Below are positions 7,091 to 15,197 of a DNA stretch of 16,507 bases, in pieces. A program made the position numbers and the translations under genes. Positions within the stretch are counted from its first letter, which is position 1. Every line of letters begins with the position of its first letter. Source of the stretch: an uncultured Phycisphaerales bacterium. Lineage in GTDB: Bacteria > Planctomycetota > Phycisphaerae > Phycisphaerales > UBA1924. The DNA is taken from assembly GCA_937871415.1 (NCBI GenBank), contig CALMQD010000589.1, forward strand, positions 1-16,507, given 5' to 3'. A model generated the notes under the pieces. The model was not told where the DNA came from, ran no database searches, and worked only from the letters and a program-made list of their open reading frames with translations.

Positions 7091-9409
7091 ATGACGATCC
7101 TGACCGCACCCGGCCCCACCACCGCGACCCGCCCCGGCGCAACTCCCCCCCCCGCGCACGCCGACGGTTCCGCACCCGCGCGCACGCTCCGTCAGAGCGA
7201 CGCCGGTGCGCCCGGCGACCTCCTGGAGCGGGCCGGTCGATGCCTGGACGCAGCGGCCGCGGCCCTGTTCGCCAAACTCCGCACCGAACGCTTCCACGAC
7301 GCGCCGGGCGAGGCCGAGAAACGCGGCGAGGGCGACCTGCTCCACTGGTGCGCCGAACTCGAGGGAGACTCCATTCTCTCCTCCGAGTACCTGCTCATGA
7401 AACTCATCCTGGGGCAGGAGCACGACCGGCAGACCGAGGCGCGCGGCGGGCCGAACTACCTGCAGCGCATCGCCAACCACCTGCGCCTTGTGCAGCGCGA
7501 GGACGGAACCTGGGGCCAGTACCCCGGCAGCCCGCCCGACATCAGCGCGTGCGTGAAGGCCTACGTCGCCCTCAAGGCTTTCGGCGACGACACGAACGCG
7601 CCGCACATGCGCAAAGCGCGCGAGCGCATCCTCGAGATCGGCGGGGCCGAGAAGTGCAACACCTTCTCCACGTTCTACCTCGCGTGCCTGGGGTGCGTCG
7701 ATTGGAACGCCTGCCCCGCCATCCCGCCGGAGATCGTCCTCTTCCCGCGCTGGTTCCCCTTCCACCTCGACAAGGTCGCCGCGTGGACGCGCACGATGAT
7801 CCTGCCGCTGGCGCTGTGCACGGCGCTGCGCCCGGTCCGTCGTTTCACGCTCGAGAGCGGGCGCGTGCTCGATTGCGACGAGCTCTTCGTCGATCTCCGC
7901 TTCAAGCACCGGCTCGCCAAGCCCTTCAACCGCGACGAGCCGGCCTGCTGGAAGAACTTCTTCCTGGTCTGCGACCGGGTGCTGAAGGTCGTTCAGAAAC
8001 TCAACCTCAGCCCGCTGCGCCAAGAGTCGATCCGCCTCGCCGAGAAGTGGATCCTCGAGCGCGTCGACGGCGAGACGACCGAGGGCCTCGGGGCGATCTT
8101 CCCGCCGATGGTCTATCTGCAGGTCGCGTTTCAGGCGCTGGGCTACTCCCGCGATCACCCCGTGATCCGACGCGCCGAGAAGGACCTCGACGACTTCATC
8201 GTGGTGCACGATCACGCCGATCCGCGCCTGGACCACGTGCGGTTGCAGCCGTGCTTCAGCCCCGTCTGGGACACGGGCATCGCGCTCTACGCGCTGACCG
8301 AGGCGGGCTACTCCGCCGCGGGCGACGACCGCATCGCGCGGGTCTGCGACTGGCTCATCGCGCGCCAGGTGCGCATGGGCCCGAAACTCGAGGGGCGCAT
8401 CGACTGGTCGCGGAATCTGCGCCCGCAGGACCGGTCGATCCGCCTTGGGGTCGACGCGTCGGCGTGGGCCTTCGAGTACAAGAACGACTGGTACCCCGAC
8501 ATCGATGACACCGCGATGATCGCCAAGGCGATGTGGCGCGCAAGCGAGCCCGGCAACGGGTCGGCGCCGGGCGATCCGGCGCTCGCCGAGTACCGGCGCA
8601 CCGCGCAGGCCGCGGCCCGGTGGGTCTTTGCGATGCAGAACGATGACGGCGGCTGGGCCGCGTTCGACCGTACGTGGCACCACGAGTGGATGGAAGCGGT
8701 GCCCTTCGCCGACCACAACGCGATGCAGGACCCCTCGTGCGCCGACATCACCGGGCGCACGATCGAGTCGCTCATCACCTGCGGCGTCAGCCCCGAGCAC
8801 CCGCAGATCCAGCTCGCGGTGCAGTACCTCCTGAACAAGCAGGAGCCCGAGGGGTGCTGGTGGGGACGCTGGGGCGTCAACTACATCTACGGCACCTGGC
8901 AGGCGCTGGGGGGGCTCACCTTCGCCGGACTGCCCAAAGACCACCCGTCGATCCGGCGCGCGATCCACTGGATCAAAAGCGTTCAGAACCCCGACGGCGG
9001 GTTCGGCGAGAGCGCCAACTCGTACCTCGACCGCTCGCTCATGGGCAAGGGACCCAGCACCGCGAGCCAGACCGCCTGGGGGTTGGCGTGCCTGCTCTAT
9101 GCCTGCGAGCACGACGACGCCGCGGTGGTGCGGGCGGTGCGCTGGTTGTGCGATCACCAGTTGGCCGCCGACAAGGCGCCCTTCACCCGGTCGCGCTGCA
9201 TCGGCGGAGCGGGGGTGGAGGACGCGGGGGCGTCGGAACTGGCGCCCACGGATTTCCAGGCCGATCTCGCCGGGTCCTGGAACGAGCACTACTTCACCGG
9301 CACCGGTTTCCCCAAGGTCTTCTACTTGAGGTACAACGCCTATCGGCACTACTTCCCGGTCATGAGCCTGGCCCGGTGGGTGAACCGCGCCCGGATGGCG
9401 GCGAAGTAG
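7091..9409 (+). CDS. shc: Squalene-hopene cyclase
   Basis: SHC cyclises squalene to hopene/hopanol, the first step to membrane hopanoids, as a monotopic inner-membrane enzyme. The 772-residue product carries the catalytic DxDD as DIDDTA (470-475). QW motifs include QREDGTW (135-141), QNDDGGW (516-522), QEPEGCWWGRW (584-594) and QNPDGGF (632-638). Other family blocks are GLGAIFPPMVYLQVA, LQPCFSPVWDTGIALYAL, WGVNYIYGTWQAL and the C-terminal TGTGFPKVFYLRYNAYRHYF. It is longer than the usual 630-720 residues. The excess comes from a Pro/Ala-rich N terminus of about 40 residues and a roughly 34-residue insertion between DHQ (688-690) and GSWNEHYFTGTGFP (728 on), which splits the last QW motif. The ATG at 7091 has no Shine-Dalgarno; a TACCCT lies nine bases upstream. 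No squalene synthase genes are in the window. Confidence 0.97.
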   Translation: MTILTAPGPTTATRPGATPPPAHADGSAPARTLRQSDAGAPGDLLERAGRCLDAAAAALFAKLRTERFHDAPGEAEKRGEGDLLHWCAELEGDSILSSEYLLMKLILGQEHDRQTEARGGPNYLQRIANHLRLVQREDGTWGQYPGSPPDISACVKAYVALKAFGDDTNAPHMRKARERILEIGGAEKCNTFSTFYLACLGCVDWNACPAIPPEIVLFPRWFPFHLDKVAAWTRTMILPLALCTALRPVRRFTLESGRVLDCDELFVDLRFKHRLAKPFNRDEPACWKNFFLVCDRVLKVVQKLNLSPLRQESIRLAEKWILERVDGETTEGLGAIFPPMVYLQVAFQALGYSRDHPVIRRAEKDLDDFIVVHDHADPRLDHVRLQPCFSPVWDTGIALYALTEAGYSAAGDDRIARVCDWLIARQVRMGPKLEGRIDWSRNLRPQDRSIRLGVDASAWAFEYKNDWYPDIDDTAMIAKAMWRASEPGNGSAPGDPALAEYRRTAQAAARWVFAMQNDDGGWAAFDRTWHHEWMEAVPFADHNAMQDPSCADITGRTIESLITCGVSPEHPQIQLAVQYLLNKQEPEGCWWGRWGVNYIYGTWQALGGLTFAGLPKDHPSIRRAIHWIKSVQNPDGGFGESANSYLDRSLMGKGPSTASQTAWGLACLLYACEHDDAAVVRAVRWLCDHQLAADKAPFTRSRCIGGAGVEDAGASELAPTDFQADLAGSWNEHYFTGTGFPKVFYLRYNAYRHYFPVMSLARWVNRARMAAK

Positions 9410-9490
9410 CGGCGCCACCGGGTGATTCCCCGGGCCTTGGGCAGCCGATCTCCTGAACGGCGCTTGTCCAACTGGACTCCGGGCGTGCCG

Positions 9491-11146
9491 ATGGGCGCCG
9501 GGGTCAACAAGCCGCGGGAACGGACCACGCACTTGACCACGCCTTCCTTCAAGCCCACGACCCCGAGCGCCGCGGACCGGGGCCTGTGGACGATCGCGGG
9601 CCTGGTCTTGGGCGCCGCGCTGGTCATCGGCGTGTTGATCGCGCTGCTCCCTCCGGCGGGGCGGGCCGCCGCCGATCACTTCATGTTCCACGAACCGGCC
9701 ATCCGGCGCTTCGCCTCCGACTGGCCGCACGTCGACCTGCGCGGCTATCTCTCCGCCACTTCGCCCGGGTTCCACCTCCTGCTGGCGCCCGTGGCGGCGG
9801 TGACGCACGCGACGCCCGAGCACGGCGCGGTGCTGCGCCTGGCGGGTTCGGTCTTCACGCTCGGGCTCCTGGCGCTGCTCGGCCTTGTCGTGCTCAAGGA
9901 GCACCGGGGCGCCGGCGCGCGCCGCGCCGGGACGATGGCCGCACTCCTCACGGCCTGCCTGTTCTGCTCGGTCTATGTGCTCTTCGCCGGCGCGTGGCTC
10001 CTCCCGGACAACGCGGGATGGCTCGGCGTCGTCGCCATGCTCGGGCTTGCGATCGATCGCATCGACCGCGCCGAGCGGGGGGCGCTGACGCGCGGATCGG
10101 TCGCTCGATGGCTCCTGCTGGTCGGCGCGGCGTTTCTGTTCGTGGTGGCGACGCGCCAGAGCAACATCTGGACCGCGGGCGTCGTGCTGGTCGCGGCGTG
10201 GCTCACGCCGACCGACGACCGCACCCACGCCGGGATCGGTAAACCGATCGACGGCTCCCTGCAGAACATGTGTTCCAGGCTCGGCGCGCGCGTGGCGTCG
10301 AGCCTCTCTGTAGCGCTCGCGCTCGCCCCGGGCCTCGCGCTGCTGGCCTATTTCGCCTCGGTCTGGGGCGGCCTGGTGCCCACGCGCTTCCAGCGTCAGC
10401 ACCAGGGCGCGAACCTCGCCACGCCCGCGTTCATGCTCACCGTCGCGGCGTGCCTGTCGGTGTTCTTCGTCGGCTTCTGGGCGCCTTCGCTCGCGCGCCT
10501 GTGGCGCGACCGCCGCGCTCTGCTGCTGCTCGCCGGCGCCGTCGGGCTCCTGCTCGGCGCGGTTCCGGTCACGACCTACCTCTACCCCGCGCGTGCGAGC
10601 GGGCTCTGGGGGCTGGTGCGCGTGCTGGGCGAGAGGGGCGGCGATATCGCCGGGCACACATCCGGCTTCATCCTGCTGGGTTCGGTCGCCGGCGCGATCT
10701 GTGTATGCGCCTGGGGTGCGATGCTCCCGGCGTCGCGCCGCTGGCTGCTGGGCGCCGCGCTGCTGGCGTTCGTGTGCGCCCAGACCGCCAACACCAACGC
10801 GTGGCAGCGGTACATCGAACCGGGCCTGCTCATCCTCGCGGCGCTCGCGTGCGCCTGGAGCGGACGCGCCGGCCGGGGCTTCGAGCCCGTGGGCCTGCCC
10901 ACGGACCGCCGCCGCGCCGGACGCTGGAGCATCGACGGCCTGGCTCCCCCGCTCCGCGTGCTCGGTCCGGTCGCGCTCTGCGGGTTGTCGCTGGCGGGCG
11001 CGTGGCTGAGCGTGCGGGGCTCGGAGCCCATCGACCCCCGTCATCCCCCCGGTCTGCCGGCCGATGTGTACACCGGCCCGCTCCCGGAGAAGGGCGGTTT
11101 GCCGCAATCTCTGCGCGATGTGCCGCGCACGGCCCCGCAACAGTGA
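9491..11146 (+). CDS. Multi-spanning GT-C type glycosyltransferase, ALG10/DIE2-like
   Basis: The 551-residue inner-membrane protein has about 10-12 hydrophobic helices, for example WTIAGLVLGAALVIGVLIAL, SVFTLGLLALLGLVV, LLLVGAAFLFVV and LLLLAGAVGLLLGAV. After the first helix comes an acidic/His loop, DHFMFHEPAIRRFASDW then SATSPGF (from about residue 62). This resembles the DE-x-FH...WDP-KITT-PPG loop of ALG10 (DIE2) alpha-1,2-glucosyltransferases. The next landmark, TRQSNIW (221-227), matches the RQTNI-W of ALG10, and NAWQRYIEPGLLI resembles its C-terminal RYY-P segment. In eukaryotes ALG10 adds the last glucose to dolichol-linked glycan; a polyprenol-linked role here would be inference. The ATG at 9491 is preferred; an in-frame GTG at 9422 lies 12 bases after the shc stop. 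No ribosome binding site is obvious at either. Membership of the GT-C superfamily is likely; the ALG10 link is moderate. Confidence 0.7.
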   Translation: MGAGVNKPRERTTHLTTPSFKPTTPSAADRGLWTIAGLVLGAALVIGVLIALLPPAGRAAADHFMFHEPAIRRFASDWPHVDLRGYLSATSPGFHLLLAPVAAVTHATPEHGAVLRLAGSVFTLGLLALLGLVVLKEHRGAGARRAGTMAALLTACLFCSVYVLFAGAWLLPDNAGWLGVVAMLGLAIDRIDRAERGALTRGSVARWLLLVGAAFLFVVATRQSNIWTAGVVLVAAWLTPTDDRTHAGIGKPIDGSLQNMCSRLGARVASSLSVALALAPGLALLAYFASVWGGLVPTRFQRQHQGANLATPAFMLTVAACLSVFFVGFWAPSLARLWRDRRALLLLAGAVGLLLGAVPVTTYLYPARASGLWGLVRVLGERGGDIAGHTSGFILLGSVAGAICVCAWGAMLPASRRWLLGAALLAFVCAQTANTNAWQRYIEPGLLILAALACAWSGRAGRGFEPVGLPTDRRRAGRWSIDGLAPPLRVLGPVALCGLSLAGAWLSVRGSEPIDPRHPPGLPADVYTGPLPEKGGLPQSLRDVPRTAPQQ

Positions 11147-11250
11147 AACCCGGAGCCGTCGTGCCGATAGGATCAGCGCGGGTGCGCCTCGTGCGCCCCC
11201 GATTTCGGCGATCCCACCCCCGGCGCCGGTCCGAGAACCCGGCGCGACAC

Positions 11251-11254
11251 AGGA
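11251..11254 (+). promoter_or_regulatory. Ribosome binding site of the S9 peptidase gene
   Basis: AGGA stands seven bases before the ATG at 11262. It decides that start over the much longer upstream open frame, which would run back into the preceding gene and lose the signal peptide. Confidence 0.7.
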
Positions 11255-11261
11255 CGACTCC

Positions 11262-13472
11262 ATGAACCGTGCTGATCTCCCGCCCGTTCCTGCACTCCTG
11301 CGCCGGCGATGTGCCGGTCTGCTTGTCGCGGCGCTGGCGTCGCTCGTCGGCGTTTCCCCGCTGCACGCTTCGCTGGACGAACCCGCCCCGGCGTCTGCGC
11401 CGTCGGTGATGCGTGCGCAAAGGGGCGGCGCTCCGGAGGCACAGAGCCCCGAGCGCGGCATGGACGACAAGACGCAGATCAGCCTGATCCCCCGCGCCGC
11501 GCTCTTCGGCAATCCGAGCCGGATTATGGCCCAGATCTCGCCCACCGGCAGCGCGATGGCCTTCATCGCGCCCTCGGACGGCGTGCTGAACGTCTTCGTC
11601 GGCCCGCTCACCAACCCCGGCGAAGCCCGGGCCGTCACGCACAACACGGTGCGGGGCGTGAACAACTTCGCGTGGGCGTATACCGGCGAGCACATCCTCT
11701 ACGCCGACGACGCCAACGGCGACGAGAACTTCCGCGTCTACGCGGTCAACGTCAAGACCGGCGAGAAGAAGGACCTGACGCCGCTCTCGGGCGTGCGCGC
11801 CGAGATCTTCAAGATCAGCAGCAAGTTCCCGAGCGAGGTCGTGCTGGGGCTCAACGACCGCGATCCGAAGCTGCACGACGTGTACAGGGTGAATCTCGAC
11901 ACGGGCGAGCGCACCCTCGTCCTCAAGAATGAGCAGTGGGGCGAGATGGTCGTCGACGACGACTTCAAGGTGCGTCTGGGCGCCAAGACCAACGCCGACG
12001 GCTCGGTGACCTGGAACTGGCTCAACGACGACGGCACGCCCAAAGGCGAGTTCGTGACGTTCTCGCTCGCCGACACGGCTTCGAGCCGCGTCGAGGGGTT
12101 CGACGCCTCGGGCAAGATCCTGTACATCGTCGACAGCACGGGGCGCAACACCGGCGCCGTGTACCAGGTCAACGCCGACACGGGCGAGAAGCGCCTGGTC
12201 ATCCGAGACGACAAGGCCGACGCGGGCGCGATGCTCGTGCACCCCGAGACCGGCATCGTCCAGGCCGTGTCTTTCGAGACCGACCGGGCGCGCTGGACGC
12301 TCCTGAGCGAGGAACTGAGCAAGGACTTCCAGGCGCTGCGCAAGACCAACGTCACCGGCGACATGATCATCCAGAGCCGATCGCTCGACGACCGCTACTG
12401 GGTCGTGTCGTTCGTTGAGGACGACGCCCCCGCGAAGACCTACCTCTACGACCGCGGCGAGGTCTCCAAGGATGCCTCGGGCAAGGTCACGCGCGGCGCA
12501 CCGGCCACCACGTTCCTCTTCGCCAACCGCCCGGAACTCGAGAACGCGCCGCTGGTGAAGATGCACCCCGTGACCATCACCGCGCGCGACGGGCTCAAGC
12601 TCGTCTGCTACTACTCGCTCCCGCTGCAGCGCGACCCCGACATGAACGGCAAGCCCGACAAGCCGGCGCCGCTGGTGCTCAACGTGCACGGCGGCCCGTG
12701 GGCCCGCGACTCCTGGGGCCTGCGCCCCGAGCATCAGTGGCTCGCCAACCGCGGCTACGCGGTCCTCAGCGTCAACTACCGCGGGTCCGAGGGCTTCGGC
12801 AAGGAGTTCCTCAACGCCGGAAACAAGGAGTGGGCCGGCAAGATGCACGACGACCTCATCGACGCCGTCGATTGGGCCGTCAAGCAGGGCATCGCCGAGC
12901 CCGACAAGGTCGCGATCTACGGCGGGTCCTACGGCGGTTACGCGTCGCTCGTCGGCCTGACCTTCACCCCCGACAAGTTCGCTTGCGCTGTCGACATCGT
13001 CGGCCCCAGCAACCTCCAGTCCCTGCTCACGAGCTTCCCCGAGTACTGGCAGGCGTTCATGGACAACATGGCGGCCCGCGTGGGCGACCCCCGCACCGAG
13101 GAGGGCAAGGAGTTCCTCAAGAGCCGCTCGCCCCTGACGTTCGTGGACAGGATCAGCAAGCCCCTGCTCATCGCGCAGGGCGCCAACGACCCGCGCGTCA
13201 AGCAGGCCGAGAGCGATCAGATCGTCTCGGCGATGAAGACCAAGAACCTGCCCGTCACGTACGTGCTCTACCCGGACGAGGGGCACGGCTTCCGCCGACC
13301 GGAGAACCGGATGAGTTTCTACGCCGTTGCCGAGGCGTTCCTGGCCCAGCACCTGGGCGGGCGCTTCGAGCCCTTCGGCGATGCCTTCAAGGGCTCGACC
13401 ATCGACGTCAAGGAAGGCTCCGACCAGATCCCGGGCCTGAGCGAGGCGCTCGCCAACCGGCCCAAGCCCTAA
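11262..13472 (+). CDS. Secreted S9-family serine peptidase (prolyl oligopeptidase/acylaminoacyl peptidase type)
   Basis: This 736-residue peptidase is probably exported and cleaves short peptides, typically after proline or acting on dipeptides. The N terminus is a signal peptide: an RRR cluster at 14-16, then AGLLVAALASLVG and a cleavage site near HA-SL (36-38). Residues about 85-420 form a beta-propeller with repeated short blades such as VYAVNVKTGEKK, VYRVNLDTGERT and VYQVNADTGEKR. The C-terminal alpha/beta hydrolase domain has HGGPW (476-480, oxyanion hole), the nucleophile GGSYGG (Ser556), Asp643 in QGANDPRV and His675 in DEGHGF, so the catalytic triad is complete. An AGGA ribosome site precedes the ATG. 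It is 115 bases after the glycosyltransferase and ends at a strong terminator. The family is certain; the exact substrate is not. Confidence 0.96.
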   Translation: MNRADLPPVPALLRRRCAGLLVAALASLVGVSPLHASLDEPAPASAPSVMRAQRGGAPEAQSPERGMDDKTQISLIPRAALFGNPSRIMAQISPTGSAMAFIAPSDGVLNVFVGPLTNPGEARAVTHNTVRGVNNFAWAYTGEHILYADDANGDENFRVYAVNVKTGEKKDLTPLSGVRAEIFKISSKFPSEVVLGLNDRDPKLHDVYRVNLDTGERTLVLKNEQWGEMVVDDDFKVRLGAKTNADGSVTWNWLNDDGTPKGEFVTFSLADTASSRVEGFDASGKILYIVDSTGRNTGAVYQVNADTGEKRLVIRDDKADAGAMLVHPETGIVQAVSFETDRARWTLLSEELSKDFQALRKTNVTGDMIIQSRSLDDRYWVVSFVEDDAPAKTYLYDRGEVSKDASGKVTRGAPATTFLFANRPELENAPLVKMHPVTITARDGLKLVCYYSLPLQRDPDMNGKPDKPAPLVLNVHGGPWARDSWGLRPEHQWLANRGYAVLSVNYRGSEGFGKEFLNAGNKEWAGKMHDDLIDAVDWAVKQGIAEPDKVAIYGGSYGGYASLVGLTFTPDKFACAVDIVGPSNLQSLLTSFPEYWQAFMDNMAARVGDPRTEEGKEFLKSRSPLTFVDRISKPLLIAQGANDPRVKQAESDQIVSAMKTKNLPVTYVLYPDEGHGFRRPENRMSFYAVAEAFLAQHLGGRFEPFGDAFKGSTIDVKEGSDQIPGLSEALANRPKP

Positions 13473-13508
13473 GACCCGGCACGCCATCTACACCGTCGCA
13501 ACTTCCCG

Positions 13509-13537
13509 CGCTCCGGCCCGGTCGCCGGAGCGTTTTG
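13509..13537 (+). terminator. Intrinsic terminator after the S9 peptidase gene
   Basis: CGCTCCGG (13509-13516) pairs with CCGGAGCG (13525-13532) around an eight-base loop and is followed by TTTT. It sits 36 bases past the peptidase stop and 8 bases from the stop of the convergent surE gene. On the minus strand no T run follows, so it serves the plus strand. Confidence 0.75.
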
Positions 13538-13544
13538 CTGCGCC

Positions 13545-14411
13545 CTACTTCCCCTCCACTCTCCGGCGCCACATCTCCAGCACGCTCTTCTTCGTGAGGT
13601 CATAGCGCAGCGGCGTGACGGTCGTGCACCGCTTCATCAGCAGCTCCACGTCGCTCGCCTCGTCGGTGAAGCGGAAGTCGAGACCGTGGCCCGCCGCCCA
13701 GTAGTACACCTCGCCGCTGGGCGCCGTGCGGCGTTCGTACTTGTCGTTGAGCCCGTGCGTGTTCATGCGGCAGACGCGCACGGGATACCCGCCCTCGGGC
13801 ACCGCGCGCTCGTCGCCGATCTCGGTGCGCGGGACGTTGATCGACAGGCAAGCGTGCTTGTCGGGCAGTCCGTCGCGCAGGACGATATCGAGCGCCCGGC
13901 GCGCCTCGCGCGCGGCGCGCCGGAAGTCCGCCCGCCCGCCGCCCATGTGCAGGCTCACGGCGATCGACGGGATGCCCAGGAACGCCGCCTCGAGCGCCGC
14001 CGCGATCGTCCCGGAGTAGATCACGTTGATCCCGACGTTCGCGCCGGTGTTCATCCCGCTGATGACCAGGTCCGGTCGGTCCATCGCGCCGTAGCGCTCG
14101 GGCCAGAGGTTCGCGATCGCGAGTTTCACGCAGTCCGCCGGGCGTCCATCGACGGCGACGCCCGTCATCCGGGGGTCCCTGCCCCACCCCAGCACTTCCT
14201 CGCGGATCATGAGCGGCTCGTGGAACGTCACGCCGTGGCTGGTCGCCGACTGCACCGTGAGGGGCGCGATGGGCGTGACGAACCCGGTCGAGTAACCCAG
14301 GCGCGACCAGATCGGGCCGCCGCAGTCGGCGTGCGCATCGATCAGCGCCTCGTAGAGTGCCTCGATGCCGGGCGTGCGCAGCCCGTCGTCGTTGGTCAGG
14401 AGGATCTTCAT
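13545..14411 (-). CDS. surE: 5'/3'-nucleotidase SurE
   Basis: SurE is a metal-dependent phosphatase that dephosphorylates nucleoside monophosphates and is linked to stress and stationary-phase survival. The 288-residue product starts MKILLTNDDG, with metal ligands D8 and D9. It continues with SATSHG (the ligand Ser is S55), DGRPADCVKLAI, SGMNTGANVG (ligand N121) and NVIYSGTIAAALEAAF. The stretch between ALYEAL and the IAPLTVQSATSHG segment is about 15-18 residues longer than in typical SurE (GGPIWSRLGYSTGFV). No Shine-Dalgarno precedes the ATG, but a TAACCT box ends seven bases upstream. The gene converges on the S9 peptidase. A small membrane protein gene lies 86 bases upstream on the same strand. 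Identification is strong. Confidence 0.96.
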   Translation of the reverse strand: MKILLTNDDGLRTPGIEALYEALIDAHADCGGPIWSRLGYSTGFVTPIAPLTVQSATSHGVTFHEPLMIREEVLGWGRDPRMTGVAVDGRPADCVKLAIANLWPERYGAMDRPDLVISGMNTGANVGINVIYSGTIAAALEAAFLGIPSIAVSLHMGGGRADFRRAAREARRALDIVLRDGLPDKHACLSINVPRTEIGDERAVPEGGYPVRVCRMNTHGLNDKYERRTAPSGEVYYWAAGHGLDFRFTDEASDVELLMKRCTTVTPLRYDLTKKSVLEMWRRRVEGK

Positions 14412-14418
14412 CGCCCGC

Positions 14419-14424
14419 AGGTTA
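14419..14424 (-). promoter_or_regulatory. surE: Candidate -10 box for surE with little or no leader
   Basis: The minus strand reads TAACCT, ending seven bases before the surE ATG. A partial -35 match (CTGCCC) lies about 19 bases further upstream, which is weak. The call is based on spacing and on similar boxes before other genes in the window. Confidence 0.45.
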
Positions 14425-14497
14425 GGCGTCGCGACGCGCTTCCGGGCAGTCTCTCGCCCGCGCCGCCGGCCTGGCCCCGCGCCGCTCTGCGCCCCGT

Positions 14498-14884
14498 TCA
14501 GCGCTCGTCGATGTCGACGCCGACTTCCTCCGCGGCCTTGCGCAGTTCCGAGCGCTGCGGACCATCGGCGTCGAACGGCGGCACCCTCGCCACCGCCCGC
14601 AGCACCGTGTGGTCGTACAGGTCCTCATCAAAGTTGCCGCCCGTGAGCCCGACGCTCGAAAACGCCGCCCGCCAAGCGTGCGGATGCTCCGCCGCAACCG
14701 CCGCGTCGAGCGTGCCCTTGTTGGCCGCGTAGCAGTCCATCCGCGACAGCACGTGGAGGATCGACTCCCGTGCGCGGACCTCCAACGCCCCGACCTGGCG
14801 TTTCTTGTAGAGGATGACGGCGCCGGCGAGCAGCACGCCCAGAATCAGCAGAACCGCGACGCGCGACAGAACGCTTCGAGACAT
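14498..14884 (-). CDS. Small single-pass membrane protein of unknown function
   Basis: I do not recognise this 128-residue protein. The N terminus is a short basic stretch followed by one hydrophobic helix (about residues 7-25, VAVLLILGVLLAGAVILY), then KKRQ, which suggests an N-terminal anchor or uncleaved signal. The remaining hundred residues are soluble and mixed, with an acidic end, DAAV-like helices and a single Cys. A GGAG ribosome site nine bases before the ATG at 14884 favours this start over an in-frame TTG at 14899. It lies 86 bases upstream of surE on the same strand and could be co-transcribed with it. Coding is supported by the membrane helix, the start signal and the intact frame; function is unknown. 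Confidence 0.75.
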   Translation of the reverse strand: MSRSVLSRVAVLLILGVLLAGAVILYKKRQVGALEVRARESILHVLSRMDCYAANKGTLDAAVAAEHPHAWRAAFSSVGLTGGNFDEDLYDHTVLRAVARVPPFDADGPQRSELRKAAEEVGVDIDER

Positions 14885-15036
14885 GCCAGGCCACTCCAAA
14901 CCCGCCCGCCCGGGTCGAACCCGCGTCTGCGCTCGCCGAGAGCCATCGGACGACCGAGTTCCTTACTGGGAGTTCAGCATAGACTCTTGCACTCGATTCC
15001 CGCGCCACCCCGGCGCCCGCAAGCCTTCTATCCCCC

Positions 15037-15040
15037 GGAG
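15037..15040 (+). promoter_or_regulatory. Ribosome binding site of the small basic protein gene
   Basis: GGAG stands nine bases upstream of the ATG at 15050. It is the main support for translation of this short gene from that start rather than from any earlier in-frame codon. Confidence 0.55.
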
Positions 15041-15049
15041 ACCCACGCC

Positions 15050-15196
15050 ATGGCCGAGATGACCCGCAAGAAGATCCGCTGGGCGACCAAGAAGCGCAAC
15101 GGCGGCAGCCGCAAATGGAAGACCGCCTACATCTGGGTCCCCAAGCAGAGTCCCAAGAGCGAGGCGAAGAAGGAACACGGCCCGCGGAAGTCCTGA
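15050..15196 (+). CDS. Small very basic protein, 48 residues, unknown function
   Basis: The product begins MAEMTRKKIRWATKKRNGG and ends KKEHGPRKS. It has many Lys/Arg residues, three Trp and no hydrophobic segment, which suggests a nucleic-acid or ribosome partner; that is inference from composition. I do not recognise the family, and it does not match the ribosomal proteins bL34, bL36, bS21 or bTHX by motif. A GGAG ribosome site nine bases before the ATG supports this start. It is a lone plus-strand gene between minus-strand neighbours. A TAGACT at 14980-14985 is a possible -10 box with a leader of about 60 bases. The gene is short, so confidence is moderate. Confidence 0.6.
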   Translation: MAEMTRKKIRWATKKRNGGSRKWKTAYIWVPKQSPKSEAKKEHGPRKS

Positions 15197-15197
15197 C

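Noticed and set aside
5203..8508. A plus-strand open frame of about 1100 codons spanning the flippase and half of shc
   Set aside because: It is in a different frame from both real genes, has Arg/Pro-rich composition and no motif, and crosses their intergenic region.
6986..11695. A minus-strand open frame of over 1500 codons opposite shc and the glycosyltransferase gene
   Set aside because: Its product is Arg/Gly/Ala-rich low-complexity sequence without domains. It is the antisense frame of two well-identified genes and is kept open by high GC content.
10830..13487. A minus-strand open frame of about 885 codons opposite the S9 peptidase
   Set aside because: The plus-strand peptidase has a complete catalytic triad and signal peptide; the opposite frame has only Val/Asp/Arg-biased shadow sequence.
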